Of a stretch of 64,000 nt of DNA, positions 12,000 to 22,998 are shown one piece after another. The stretch is taken from contig JALLLS010000028.1 of the NCBI GenBank assembly GCA_025094145.1, positions 186,001 to 250,000 of the forward strand, given 5' to 3'. Source of the DNA: Spinellus fusiger. Its lineage: Eukaryota > Mucoromycota > Mucoromycetes > Mucorales > Phycomycetaceae. Positions within the stretch are counted from its first letter, which is position 1; each line of letters opens with the position of its first letter. The translations under genes and the position numbers were made by a program. The notes beneath the pieces are model-generated. The model saw only the letters and a list, made by a program, of their open reading frames with translations, was not told where the DNA came from and searched no databases.

Positions 12000-12870
12000 G
12001 TATTGTGATACTAGACATTATAATTTCTTTTTGCATGACAAAATCGAATAAGATACACTTCATTATCACTTTTTAGGTAGTTTAACTGTATCACGGGTTT
12101 CCGTCAGTTAGTCAACCGAGGCTCCAGTGATAATGAGGGAGAAGGATGGAGATGAACTAGAAGGCTTGGACCTTTTCTTGGTTCTAGGTGTATCTTTGGA
12201 ATCATGTTTTCTTTTGTTCTATTTACAAAAGCACTATAAGAGGGTACCATTTTCCCTTTGAGACATTAGACTATGTCTAAAGTTCAATATAGCAGCTAGA
12301 TCACGATTCTAAAGCTTCAATATCCTGTCTTTCATACAATTGTGGTTTGAACACCTATTTGAAGAGAGAGAAAAATGAGTTTCTTTTTTAATATAAAATT
12401 AAGAGATGATCTGAGAAGACCATGACATTTAACTTGAAGGATTTTTGTTCGTTGATAGGGCCTGGGGTTCTTGACATGTTTAACTATTTCCAAAGGTGAG
12501 AACTTGCACCCAGGACACAGGCTCGATGTTTTGAATTCATTGATAAGATAGAGTTTGAATCCTTCTTTCTTCAACATCCTCCACATGTCTTTTCCCTTTA
12601 TTGTTATTCTTCTGGTAGGATTAGCACCTCGATAACTTGCTACAGGCTCCTATAGAAATCAAATACATGTAAGAATCCTAGGTTGAATCTATAAGCATAT
12701 TGTATCTTCTTTACTTCATTAAAATATTGTTGGCTGAATAACATCTTTAGTTCAGAAAGAATAGATAGAAATACAATAAGAAAGAGGAAATAAATAGTTA
12801 TTTTATTAGCAACACTGAATAGTATCAGCTATTATTTATCATCTATTGATGTTATGGTGTTGTCAATAGC
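12000..12870. repeat. Diverged third copy of the 466-bp repeat, split by a 566-bp insertion
   Basis: 12000-12182 matches the left part of the 466-bp repeat (tttgcatgacaaaatc, then tttccgtcagtta, then gagaaggatgg). The match stops at cttggttc and resumes at ttcagaaagaatagatag near 12749, ending by about 12870. The interruption 12183-12748 carries Fanzor-like coding sequence. At the junctions the bases ttc appear on both sides. Either this copy received an insertion or the 466-bp copies are deletion derivatives. Confidence 0.65.
12220..12660 (-). pseudogene. Fanzor/TnpB-like C-terminus (second lineage), nonsense-disrupted
   Basis: The minus strand reads RGANPTRR ... MWRMLKKEGFKLYLINEFKT, then SSLCPGC, KNPRPYQR, CHGLLR. 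After a probable intron (about 12424-12352) it resumes as CSNHNC ... NRDLAAILNF. This is the order of the RuvC-II glutamate motif (N-E-F-K-T-S), a split zinc ribbon (C-x2-C, C-x4-C) and the RuvC-III N-R-D motif of TnpB/OrfB-type RNA-guided nucleases and their eukaryotic Fanzor homologues. The tryptophan expected before NRD is a TAG stop, and the N-terminal two thirds is missing. Dead fragment; family call by motif, not by search. Confidence 0.65.
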
Positions 12871-14340
12871 TTCTTAGGTCCAAAGGTATTTGGTTTAGTT
12901 AACGTACAATTAACTCTGCTCTTTTTTATTCAACTTGCTTGTTATTTTTTTATACTTCTTTTATACTTTAATGATTACTACTATTACAAATATGGAAGTA
13001 TTTGATCCCTGGCATATTAATATGCTAGAAATCCTTCCTATGTTTTTGGAAGAGATTGCTTTTGTAATTTTATATAGACCAATGTAGCAGATAGAAAATG
13101 TATATAAGCTATCAATCTATTAGATAGAAGAAAGCTTTGCGAAACATATTTCTTATATTACAAACACACCTTTTTTTCTGATTTTTTGAACAATATCTTC
13201 TAATATTTGAAGTTCAATTTCTTTTAACCAGTGTGCAATACAAATAGATTCCTTTAGTAATATAGACCTTGGACTCATAATCAGTGGTCGATTTCTTTTC
13301 CCATCTCTTCTTATTATAGTCAAATAGAGAAATAAAGACATCCAAAAGAGATAAACTGAGACATCAAACCAATATTCAAATTTTAAATTTCTAGCACTCG
13401 TATTGTTCATAGTAAAAATGCTTACATCATTGTAAATTATTTGTTATTATCACTTTTTATACTAAATCTTTTTCTAACTCTTCTTCTGACTGGAGGGGAA
13501 AACACTAGCTCCAAAAATCTCACTGTTGTTAAACACAGGTCTATTGCTAACAACGCGTCAAATACGGAGATATTTTGCCTCTTCAATAAGGTACCAGAAA
13601 CTGTGTACAAGGTACTGAAGCATCATCGAAAACCTGACGGCACTGAGGCTGCACCAAAGCCTGATAAAAGAGGGAGGTAGTTGAGAGAGGCAATCGACCA
13701 ATCAAGAAAGTGATAAGAATTATTCTCTTTCAAACACACGATGATCTCTGAAAATATAACAGAGAAAATCTCTTGCCTAGCAATGATAAGACTTTTTTTT
13801 TTAATAAATAAATAAAAAAGTGATGACCTAATCTGAACACTCCTTTTTACACCATTTTCTCCGCCATCAACATCACTCCTTTATTTCGCATCACTTCTAT
13901 GTCACTGATCATACACTCCTTTATTATTCGTATAGCATATGTCACTTAGTAATTGGATAGTACCATATAAACATTCATATAAATACTTATCCAATTTTCA
14001 TAATAAAATCCGCATTCTGATATCTGTTATCAGCTTATACTATCTACTATATCTCGTCTTATTCGCACAACACCTAGTACCTTCTCCCTACCTGTTTCCA
14101 GTGGTCTCTTGCAAAAAGGTTGTTATTCTTGCTACTCATAAGATATTTTTACCATCACTAAAGAGAGTATGAAGAAGAGACTCAATTGTTTTTATAACTA
14201 CCTCTACTGAACATATGAGCGGTGGCTCTCTGTTGTCTAAACTGGTGAGTCACAAGTAAGGCTTCATAACAGTAATGGCAGCATCAGATTTATAAATAAT
14301 AAGAAATAGTAAAAAAAAATACTTACTTTTACGATCACAA
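12871..14340. other. Accessory spacer, no convincing gene
   Basis: AT-rich. Short open stretches at 13153-13410 (minus) and 13441-13680 (plus) have no recognisable motif. The second ends KVLKHHRKPDGTEAAP, faintly like the linker of a Tc1 helix-turn-helix region, but too little remains to call it. Confidence 0.35.
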
Positions 14341-14480
14341 GATTGATATGTGGGAATACAATGGTGAAAGTGTCTATATCTGGTGTTGTTTCAGTAATAA
14401 GGGTGTCGGGAAGCTCTTTATGGTTAATAGTATTCGAAAACCCAATAACAAGAAGTGGGTTTTAGGTAGGTACAAATTAT
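14340..14480 (+). pseudogene. Tc1/mariner transposase scrap
   Basis: The stretch GESVYIWCCFSNKGVGKLFMV corresponds to the conserved G-G-x-V-M-V-W-G-C-F-S-x-x-G-x-G block between the first two catalytic aspartates of Tc1-type transposases. The same block reads GGVMVWGSFSGEGVGRLV in the better copy at 21163. No catalytic triad remains around it. Confidence 0.5.
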
Positions 14481-17104
14481 ATTTCTCAAAGCTTCATTCA
14501 ATGAATCTAAAGACTACCTGTATACATTTTCTTCTAATTCATAATCTATATAGTACCAATTATCCAATATCATTCTTTTTCATAATACACGGGTAATATT
14601 CTTCTCTTAATGGCTTCCAAAGAACATAATATTTCCTCATTTGTAACAATGGTAAGAAGGCAACCAAAAACTATGTTAACTCCGTGAAAGCATATATTAA
14701 TATACTCCGATGTTTGGCATCAATCATCTCTGGAGTGATGTGCTTCTTTGATGATGACACTAGTATCCCTAAAAGCGACAAGGCTAAAATATTCGAGAAT
14801 AACACTGATATTAAGTTTCAATTTGATGGAATATATTACAGAATTGACCTAAAACCCATTGATAAAGCTTGATATAAACTAAACTAAAAAAACACACACA
14901 ATCAACAAGTAGCGCAAGTTTAATTTATGAGAAAATTGGTTGTAATTATGATAGAATGGGGTAAAATCTCCAAAAAGTATACAGACAAGGTGATTACCAT
15001 CATAGAGCAGAGGTGTTATAAGTTTCTTGAAACTAACGGTGGGTTTATAGGCTGTTGACAAATTGTCAATTTTTTTTAAAAAAAAAGTTTAGCTCTTATT
15101 TTTGAAGATTCGAAGTATACATCTAAATAATTTATAAAGCTATGAACACAGTAAACTGTAGTATGAGGATAAAGACACACCTGAATTTAAAATGCAACGA
15201 TTTTTTTGATGTACAGTTTAATTTTTTAGTGGACTTACATTCCTTTCATTAATGAATATCTAAAATATATCTCTCCATATTATTATCAATTATTATCAAA
15301 CCTTAAGATACTTCGCAGGAATTAGAACGAGCAGAAGACAAGACGAGTTTTTTATATGGCCTAATGTGGTGATGGCTGTGTCTTTTTTCTTTAAACTCTT
15401 TTAATGGCCTACAAATATACTAATTTATGTTGTTCTTTATAGAAACTACATGTTCACGAGGTTTGAAAATAACAATCAAAAAGAGTCAAATAAAATAATA
15501 TTCTCATTAAATATTGATAAAGTTTTCTGGGCTTCTAATCTTAATCATTATAAGGATAGATCTGACGCCTTTAAATAAAAATAGTAGCAATATTTACTGG
15601 AAAATATTTGGAACATTTCTACTTAAATTATAATCTTTGAGAAAATACTCATTATACTTTATTAAGAATACAGATACTTAGTTTGTTATTGGCTTTTCAA
15701 ATCCGTTTATTATTATTAGTAAACAATATTATTAAGATTATTTTAGTATGACTAGAAGATTTACTAACAAAACCTTAAGTAGCTTTTTACAGTAGTCCCA
15801 ACAAATTAAGCAATGATTTAGCGGGAGTAAGGTAATACTTATCAAAAGATTGTCAAGTAATCTATGCCTGATGTGACTCCCTACTAATGTAGGACAACTA
15901 TCTTGCCAGGAGAAAACCTACACTCTATATTGTAGAATATCTATCTCGTATCTTTGTTAATATCAAATACACTCAATACTTCGTGTCTCAGTTCACTGTC
16001 TCTTATGGCAACTGTTTTATAAATCGATTTTTACTATGTTACCAAGAGTGAGATACTCAGTGCTTTGTATTTGTTGAATTTGAGCGTCTTTCATGTTGTA
16101 GAGACCTGGTATATGGCCGCCATCAAATCAATTATTAAAAATAAGATTTCTTTATTGACACTAATCATTATGGATGCTTAAATAATTATTTATTCATATC
16201 AATATCTCAAAAGGTGAATGAAAAAAGTAAGATTTTAGCATAGATATACCATAAAAACCATAGACTCAATAAATTTAAATAGATTATTGTGGATCCATTA
16301 TAAGATTATGCATGAATTATTAGTGCTAGTCACTGGCTTTATTTTAAGATTCTCTTTCTTTCAATATTCTTCATTGCCACCTTTCTTGACATATTGCATC
16401 TTGAACCTTTTTTTCTAATACCCTCTTACTTTTCTACATATCCAATTCTTTTTATTTACTTGTAGATAGCATTCTAAAAAACAAGTATATTGCTTCATTT
16501 AATTTTTATTCATTCATTTAAAAAAATTCAGCTTAAGTAGACTACTTTATAAATGTTCTAGTTAAATATTAAACTTATTAAAAAAATGTAACCATAAATG
16601 ACTATGCATTTATATATTGTATATTATATATCATATACTAAACTCTAATTGACTGTTTTAGATAAGTTGAACTTGAGATTTAAACATCATATATCGATAT
16701 ATTTATTAACAAGTTATTGAAATAAGAAGAATCATTCACTCAGTTAGTGATAAGTGTCAAATGATTATAAACTTTAAAAAACATTGCATATATTTTTAAC
16801 TTACTTTTATACTCCTTCAACAGCTTATTGGTATTTAATAAAACATTCGATATATATATGTGCACGCATGTGTGTATGTACAGATTTCTATTGTTAATTT
16901 AGTATATTATACTGGAGAAATATATGTATTGCATTTTCATTTGTTATCGACTATAATGGTATTATTTCTTGATAATTTATCTCGAACTTTATTTGTCAAA
17001 GGTAGAGGTTTGAGTTTATCATTATGAGAAGATTATTTTAGAAGTCCATTGATTAAATCCATTGAGATGCTGAATAGAATTTCAGAAATCAAGATTCTAG
17101 CACT
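14481..17104. other. AT-rich accessory desert
   Basis: No gene recognised. A 62-codon open stretch at 14684-14872 (plus) ends FDGIYYRIDLKPIDKA and has protein-like composition, but I cannot place it. The remainder is AT-rich with stops in all frames. Confidence 0.35.
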
Positions 17105-17207
17105 TACACACCAGGAGATTTTTGGGCTATAAAAAGAAATATCTTGAGAATAAAATCGCAATATCATCATAATTGGCTAATGTATTTTAAAATGCTTTTT
17201 CGCTGTC
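17105..17207 (-). mobile_element. CACACCAGG-family right-end fragment
   Basis: It begins TACACACCAGGAGATTTTTG and continues with the right-end sequence seen inverted at 33006 and 5990 (gggctataaaaagaaat ... ttggctaatgtattttaaaa). It is interrupted after gcttttcgctgtc-like sequence by the left end of another family member at 17208. Confidence 0.65.
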
Positions 17208-18550
17208 TACACACCAGGAGATTTTTCTGGCCTTTAAGCGCTGATATCTCCTTCCTTTTACATTACAAAAAAGGTTGCCTTTTATGGATCTGTATTTAAA
17301 ATCAAAGGTTTGCAAGTATCCAAAATATTATTTCCTTTTGTGGAATACCTCAATATCAAATTGTATTATCAGTAAGAAATATTGTTTACAAACAAAATTG
17401 TTGATGGATAAAATTGTTTATTATAATAATATAGCTAATAATACTGTAGCTAATACTATACTATTACTATAGCTACTACTGTTCTAGGCGTATTCCTTAA
17501 TAGCAATAGTAAATACACTCTAAAAGCCTTATGCTTTATTCTTGGGATATATATTACTATGCTTGGGAATACACCCTAAACAGTATTGATAATATAGAAG
17601 GAAGAAGACCACCTAAGGCTGACTTGAGAAGAGTCTTAACTTATCTAATAACAGAAAAGAGTGTATTAGTAATAATTCAATCAAGAGAGATAGTAAACTT
17701 ACCTTGTACTTAGTGTTTGTCTTGAGAATAATAAGCCATATGTTATCTATTAGAAGAAGAGTCAGTGCTATGTCTTGTGGAATACAATGAACTCAAGCCC
17801 AGATGAAGACACTGATTACCTTTTTATCACTAAAATAGTCCTTGGTGGTGTCTATCACCTCTTTCTATTGTTTCTCTTTGTTAATAATGGCACATTACCT
17901 TGTTTATTTATGTTCATCTTGATGGGTACTTAGGCGTTAAGTTGTATGTGCAGTGTGAGAAATAACAGAATAATAACAGACCAGAGAATAGAAAATATTT
18001 TCATTCTGGTGAGGTATCACTTTAGCCTTTACTTTCCTATAATTAAGTCACAATTCATGTTAGATTTTTAAGTCAAACAATTCACACTCTATTTGCCTTG
18101 GATCTAAAGTCCAGTATTAGAAACAATGCTTTGTTATCATTAAGTACTATTGCTAATACCAGTTACAATAAGATAATTGAGGTGATTATGGATATTGAGT
18201 CAATGAATGTCTATACAATTCTTAATATAGTTGTATTTGGTTCTATTTTATGGACAATGATTATTAGATTTAATTCAGTGCGTGTCCTATAATAAATATT
18301 TCTTAAGCAGTGTCATACTGCAAAAAGTATGGGCTTATAGATAGCACATGTTAAACATTAAATACAGTGATTGAGTTGCAATGTCAGGTTTACTTCTTCC
18401 TTTTATCCAACTTTATAGTGTTTAATTACACAGTCCATAGTCAATTCTAAGACAGACAGACAGTGAAAAGGTTCTTTTCAAACACATTAGCCAACCAAAG
18501 AAATAACATAATTTCATTGTTCATGTATTTCCCTTTATATCCCAAAAATA
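17208..18550 (+). mobile_element. CACACCAGG-family 1.3-kb element, right terminus lost
   Basis: The left end is TACACACCAGGAGATTTTTC followed by ggcctttaagcgctgat. The inside aligns along its length with 36075-37271 (for example agcccagatgaagacac, aataatggcaca, aaacacattagcca). On the right it reaches the sub-terminal tatatcccaaaaata but lacks the final CTCCTGGTGTG. No transposase ORF. It begins inside another copy, so insertion of one member into another is likely. Confidence 0.65.
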
Positions 18551-19640
18551 TTCTGTTGCTAAGAGACAAGAGACACACAGGACCTCTTAAGGCTGGTTAC
18601 TCATACGGAGATTGATAGAAAAGAGTAGGATATGAGGTGACAGAAGGCAAACTGGTGGTTGTAATAATAATGGCATCCTATGGGAATACAGAAAGAAAAC
18701 AAGTCGAGAACAAGAAACAGTCAGCTGTCCAAGTCCTTAAAGCTTATCTTGTTTATACTCTAGGAAGCTGTTTGGATTAATGTCTATTTTATTAAAGATG
18801 TAGATGACTACACTTTTTATATTAGTTTGGGATTTCTTCTTTGACTATGAATTTGAATATTTTGCTATTCTCAATTAATAGCTATGGCTTTCATAGAACA
18901 TCCAAGCAGACTGGGAAAGGTGGCTGCCCTATCCTACAGTGTGTATAATCTTGGTCCTGTATTTCAAGTCCATACAATTCAATAAAGTGATTTTATTGTA
19001 AATAAGGTTTATCTCTTCCCTTGAAACATACATAGGACAAGAGAATGAGATCCATCTCTGAATTTACAGAGATGTTATTATCGTATAGCTTTAATCCTTA
19101 TAGCTTAAAAAGATATATATAAAAGTAGCCTCAATATCTATACTATGTGACTTTGTAAAATATATCCTTTATTCTGTAATAAAGGGCACTGTGGTTATCA
19201 ACAAGACCACTAGAGAGATAAATGTATAGATATTGGGTCTCTAGCAGGGACTACGAAATAGAGTATTATTACAAAGGCTAGTCTAGGGAAATCAAAGAGG
19301 GTACATGAACAGGAACACAACACACGATTTGAGCACAACGGGTAACTAGGCAACTGTTCTTTAAGGAATTCTTCTCTTTTTAAAATGTTCTTGTAGTCTG
19401 CATTACTTTAGTAGTTCTGATTAAGCAAATGACTTGTGAAGTTTCGTTTTGTTCTCTTCTGCTCAGATATAAATACATGTCAAACACACTGTTTGTTTTT
19501 CTCCATATCTTCTACCCTCTTTAACTTGTTTGCCTTTGTCTGGCATATAAACCAACAGTTGTGATATGGTGAGTGTTTGTGTATGTTTATTATGTCTGAT
19601 ATGTTAGTCAGTTTCTATTTTATATTCTTTTACTATAATA
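18551..19640. other. Unassigned accessory segment
   Basis: Lies between the truncated TIR element and the Fanzor-like C-terminus. No long reading frame. It may contain the decayed 5' part of that gene, but I see no motif to support this. Confidence 0.3.
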
Positions 19641-20165
19641 AGCCCAGTGAATCCGTTACAAAGGCAAAGGCAAGAAGAAGGTGCCATTGCAAGAGTAATA
19701 CGACGCACACCTAGAGTACCTTGATGTATCTCGAACTAATTATTTTTACTGTTGTATTATTGAAAAGGGGTATTGGCACCTAAAAGGATTGGAGTACAAT
19801 CCTACCAAGCTGCCAGTCATTGCCTATGGCACAGAAATGAAAGGAAAGGATGCTGCCAAGTTTAAAGGTCATTGTGTTGGTTTGACGAGAGTTTTATATT
19901 AATCATTGAAAAAAGAGACAAAAGGGTGGGGATCTTCTTATGGTTGATGTTGATAAACTTTGAACATAGAGGGTAAGCATGATTGACCTCTCAACCAATA
20001 TGAAAGGCTCTTCTAACAGTTTTCTTTTTTCTTTTTTGTTCTCAAGATCTGCCACACTTATAACACAAATATCCTCACTGAGGTATTAGTGAATTTCAAC
20101 AATATCCGCGCTTGCCAAAGTTGCGGAATTGTTTGGAACAGAGATGTGAATGCATCAAAGGGTAT
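19640..20165 (+). pseudogene. Fanzor/TnpB-like C-terminus (lineage 1), copy A
   Basis: It reads EYNPTKLPVIAYGTEMKGKD, then KFKGHCVGLTRVLY, a frameshifted version of MVDVDKFRTSR, an intron with gtaagc...ctcaag ends (about 19970-20047), and CHTY ... IRACQSCGIVWNRDVNAS. The zinc ribbon C-Q-S-C and the RuvC-III motif N-R-D-V-N-A-S are clear; one cysteine of the first pair is a tyrosine and the RuvC-II region is broken by stops. It is a sister of 45690-46335. A right-type CACACCAGG terminus follows at 20397. Confidence 0.65.
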
Positions 20166-20397
20166 CTATACAGTCACATAAAAATAGATATTCTTATTCA
20201 TATTATATTATATATCGCCACCGAAAGTGGTTTCCTTCGGGATTCAGATATTTACAGGTAAATTTACATAATAATCTTTATTTAAGAACTAACATGAATA
20301 TATTTCACTTTTTTTGCTCCTTTTCAAATCCATGTCATTTTTAAACAATTGTATTTCGACTATTTCCTTCTATATCCTAAAGACCTACTGGTGTGTA
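20166..20397 (+). mobile_element. 3' flank and right terminus of a Fanzor-bearing CACACCAGG element
   Basis: This non-coding tail (two short hairpins at 20217-20230 and 20234-20241, then atatttacaggtaaat, then ttgtatttcgac, then TIR ...ctggtgtgTA) is shared with 46200-46488. It ends in the inverted terminal motif next to TA. The element's left end cannot be placed with certainty; 17208 is the nearest left-type end. Confidence 0.55.
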
Positions 20398-20404
20398 AAT
20401 GAGC

Positions 20405-20992
20405 TACAGTTCAAAGTATTTTTATTTATGGGTGTTGATTGCTATTCGCGCGTTGGGCATTTTAGCCACCCTATGAGATCGTTTGAAAAAAAAAGAATAA
20501 ACATTGAAACACTTCAAATACATAAGTGAAAAAAATAATGCAAAGAGAGAAGAGACGGAAAGAAAAGAGAATATAAAACCTCAATGAGGGAAAAATGATG
20601 GAAAATGAGTGGAAATGATGGTAAAATGAGAATTATGAATAGACATCCAAAAGGCCATAAAGTCAGCAAAGAAACCAGGACACCAAAAGATAACCGTCAT
20701 CCTCTGGCGATTCGAAATCCAACGAGGGATACTTAGAGCAACTCGGACAATCCTGAGGACACAAATACAGCAACTACACTAGCAGCTTCTGGCTTTGCTA
20801 AACGGGTTAAGAATGGGTGGTAGAGGAGAGATCGGAGGAGAAGTGAGGATACAGCGTCTGTTGCTGCAGGAGTCTTTGCACTCTATGGCGGCGTTGGCGT
20901 TCCCGCTCAACACACCCATCAGCAGCCTCAATGAGCAAGCTACCAGCTGATGGCTCTACCTTAAAGTCTCGAGTAGACGTGGCTCGATCAAT
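20405..20992 (+). repeat. Left arm of the long inverted repeat
   Basis: Pairs with 22422-22998. Shared landmarks include tgggtgttgattgctattcg, ggcattttagccaccctatg, ctctggcgattcgaaatcc and ctcgagtagacgtggc. A few substitutions and small indels distinguish the arms. Confidence 0.85.
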
Positions 20993-21044
20993 GGCTTGCA
21001 GCAGTATTAACAGACTGGGCCAAAGGTCTCGCCTGTAAATGAGC

Positions 21045-22410
21045 TACAGTGTCACGACAAAAGTCTAAAATATTTTTCGTTTTCCGACTCTAATTTTGCT
21101 AAAAAAAAAAATTTTTTTTTTACACATTCCTCATTTCTTCTTTTTCCGCTATATTATCTATTATGTCTAACACCACTGAACAAACCACCAAGCCTTTTGG
21201 AAACAGAAAGAAAAATATCGACGACTTTACTCGTAAACTCATTGTACACGAGGCCACCCAAAATGGCACCAGCCAAGTGGAGATTGCAGCCATGTTTGGT
21301 GTCAGTAAACCCACTGTCAGCCTCATCGTGAAGAAGTACAGGGAAACTGGCTGTTTCAAAGCAGGGAAGAGCTCTGGGCGCAAGCCTATTCTGAAGGAGA
21401 GGGACGAGAGAGAGGTATCTCGCGAGGTGGCAAAGGATTCCTTCCAGAGTATGAAGGAGCTCCACCAAGGAATGACCACCCAAGTGTCCATGAGGACATT
21501 TCAAAAAATGATGAAGAAGATTGGCCTGTCTTCTTGCAGGGTGATCAGAAAGCCTGCTCTCACTGACAAGCACAAGAGGTTGAGGCTTGCTTGGGCCAAG
21601 GTTCACCTACACTGGGTAGAAGAAGACTGGAAGGCAGTCATCTGGTCCGATGAGTCCAAGTTCCAGCTAATGAGCAACAACCATCGCAACAGAGTAGTGC
21701 GCAGAAAGAAGGAGGAACTGCTCCCAAAGAATGTGAAGCCTACCATGAAGTTTTGTGGTGGTGGGGTGATGGTGTGGGGTTCCTTTTCTGGTGAAGGTGT
21801 TGGTAGACTTGTTACAGTGGAGGAGTTCATTAATAGTACCAAATACACCAGTATTTTAAAGAGGACCTATTGCTCCGAGCTGGCTTGTCTTTTGGCACTG
21901 AATCCAGTGGTAGGCTATGTTCTTCAAGAGGACAATGCCAGTTGCCATACTAGTAAGGAGACTAGGAAATGGAAGAATGAGAGGGGCATAGTCACGATGG
22001 AGGGATGGCCCTCTCAAAGCCCTGACCTGAACCCAATTGAGCATCTTTGGGAAGAGTTGGACAGAGCAGTTCGGAAGAGAATGACCCCAGCAAGCACTCT
22101 CAGGATTTGAAGGCTCTTCTGGTGCAAGAGTGGGAAAAATACCCAAGACTGTCACCAACGCCCTCATCGACAGCATGCATCGGAGATGTAGGGCTGTTAT
22201 TAAGGCCAAGGGTGGAAACACCAAATACTAAGGGTTTCCACCTAATAAATCTGTATATAGTATCTTGATGACCTTCTTTATACTTTATCCAATTTTCAAG
22301 TCTCTACTGTGTGTTTAATGTGTGTTTTTATGACAAAGAATGAGTATTTCCATAAACAAGAATCACGTCGGAATGTAAAAAATATTTTAGTTTTTTGATG
22401 TGACACTGTA
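21045..22410 (+). mobile_element. Tc1-type transposon, nearly intact
   Basis: TA-flanked element of 1.37 kb with imperfect inverted repeats of about 44 bp: left TACAGTGTCACGACAAAA, right (inverted) TACAGTGTCACATCAAAA, both continuing to CTAAAATATTTTT and TTCCGAC. One transposase gene with a complete triad lies inside but carries two frameshifts near its 3' end. It sits in the loop of the long-TIR element. Confidence 0.9.
21163..22231 (+). pseudogene. Tc1 transposase, full length with two 3' frameshifts
   Basis: Cut-and-paste DDE transposase. The main frame gives 315 residues: an N-terminal helix-turn-helix (QVEIAAMFGVSKPTVSLIV, about 38-56), a GRKP AT-hook-like linker, and the triad in WSDESKFQL, QEDNASCH and SPDLNPIEHLWEEL with about 35 residues between the last two acids. 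The frame is lost near 22095 (after KRMTPAS). It continues one frame over as QDLKALLVQEWEK, and after a second shift near 22136 in a third frame as IPKTVTNALIDSMHRRC, ending with AKGGNTKY and a stop, the usual family C-terminus. Both lesions are after the triad. Confidence 0.88.
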
Positions 22411-22421
22411 TCTCAACCTCT

Positions 22422-22998
22422 GCCACGTCTACTCGAGACTTTAAGGTAGAGCCATCAGCTGGTAGCTTGCTCATTGAGGCTGCTGATGGGTGTGTTGAGC
22501 GGGAACGCCAACGCCGCCATAGAGTGCAAAGACTCCTGCAGCAACAGACGCTGTATCTTCACTTCTCCTCCGATCTCTCCTCTACCACCCATTCTTAACC
22601 CGTTTAGCAAAGCCAGAAGCTGCTAGTGTAGCTGCTGTATTTGTGTCCTCAGGATTGTCCGAGTTGCTCTAAGTATCCCTCGTTGGATTTCGAATCGCCA
22701 GAGGATGACGGTTATCTTTTGGTGTCCTGGTTTCCTTGCTGACTTTATGGCCTTTTGGATGTCTATTCATAATTCTCATTTTACCATCATTTCTCATTTT
22801 TCATCATTTTTCCCTCATCTGAGGTTTTGTATTTCTCGGTCCTTCTGTTTCCCATTCATTTGCATTCTTTTTTTCACTTTCGTATTTGAAGTGTTTTAAT
22901 GTTTATTCTATTTTTTCAAAAGTTCTCATAGGGTGGCTAACATGCCCAATGCGCGAATAGCAATCAACACCCATAAATAAAAAATACTTTGAACTGTA
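22422..22998 (-). repeat. Right arm of the long inverted repeat
   Basis: Inverted partner of 20405-20992. It is shorter by about ten bases because of small indels, mostly around 22790-22890. Confidence 0.85.

Larger units (their letters stand above)
20405..22998. mobile_element. Long-TIR (foldback) element with nested Tc1
   Basis: Begins TACAGTTCAAAGTATTTTT and ends with the exact inverse AAAAATACTTTGAACTGTA, TA at each end. The two arms, about 580 bases each, are inverted and nearly identical. The loop is short apart from a complete Tc1-type element (21045-22410). No own transposase is visible, so the outer unit would be mobilised in trans, if at all. The TACAG start and TA flanks fit Tc1/mariner-type ends. 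Confidence 0.8.
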
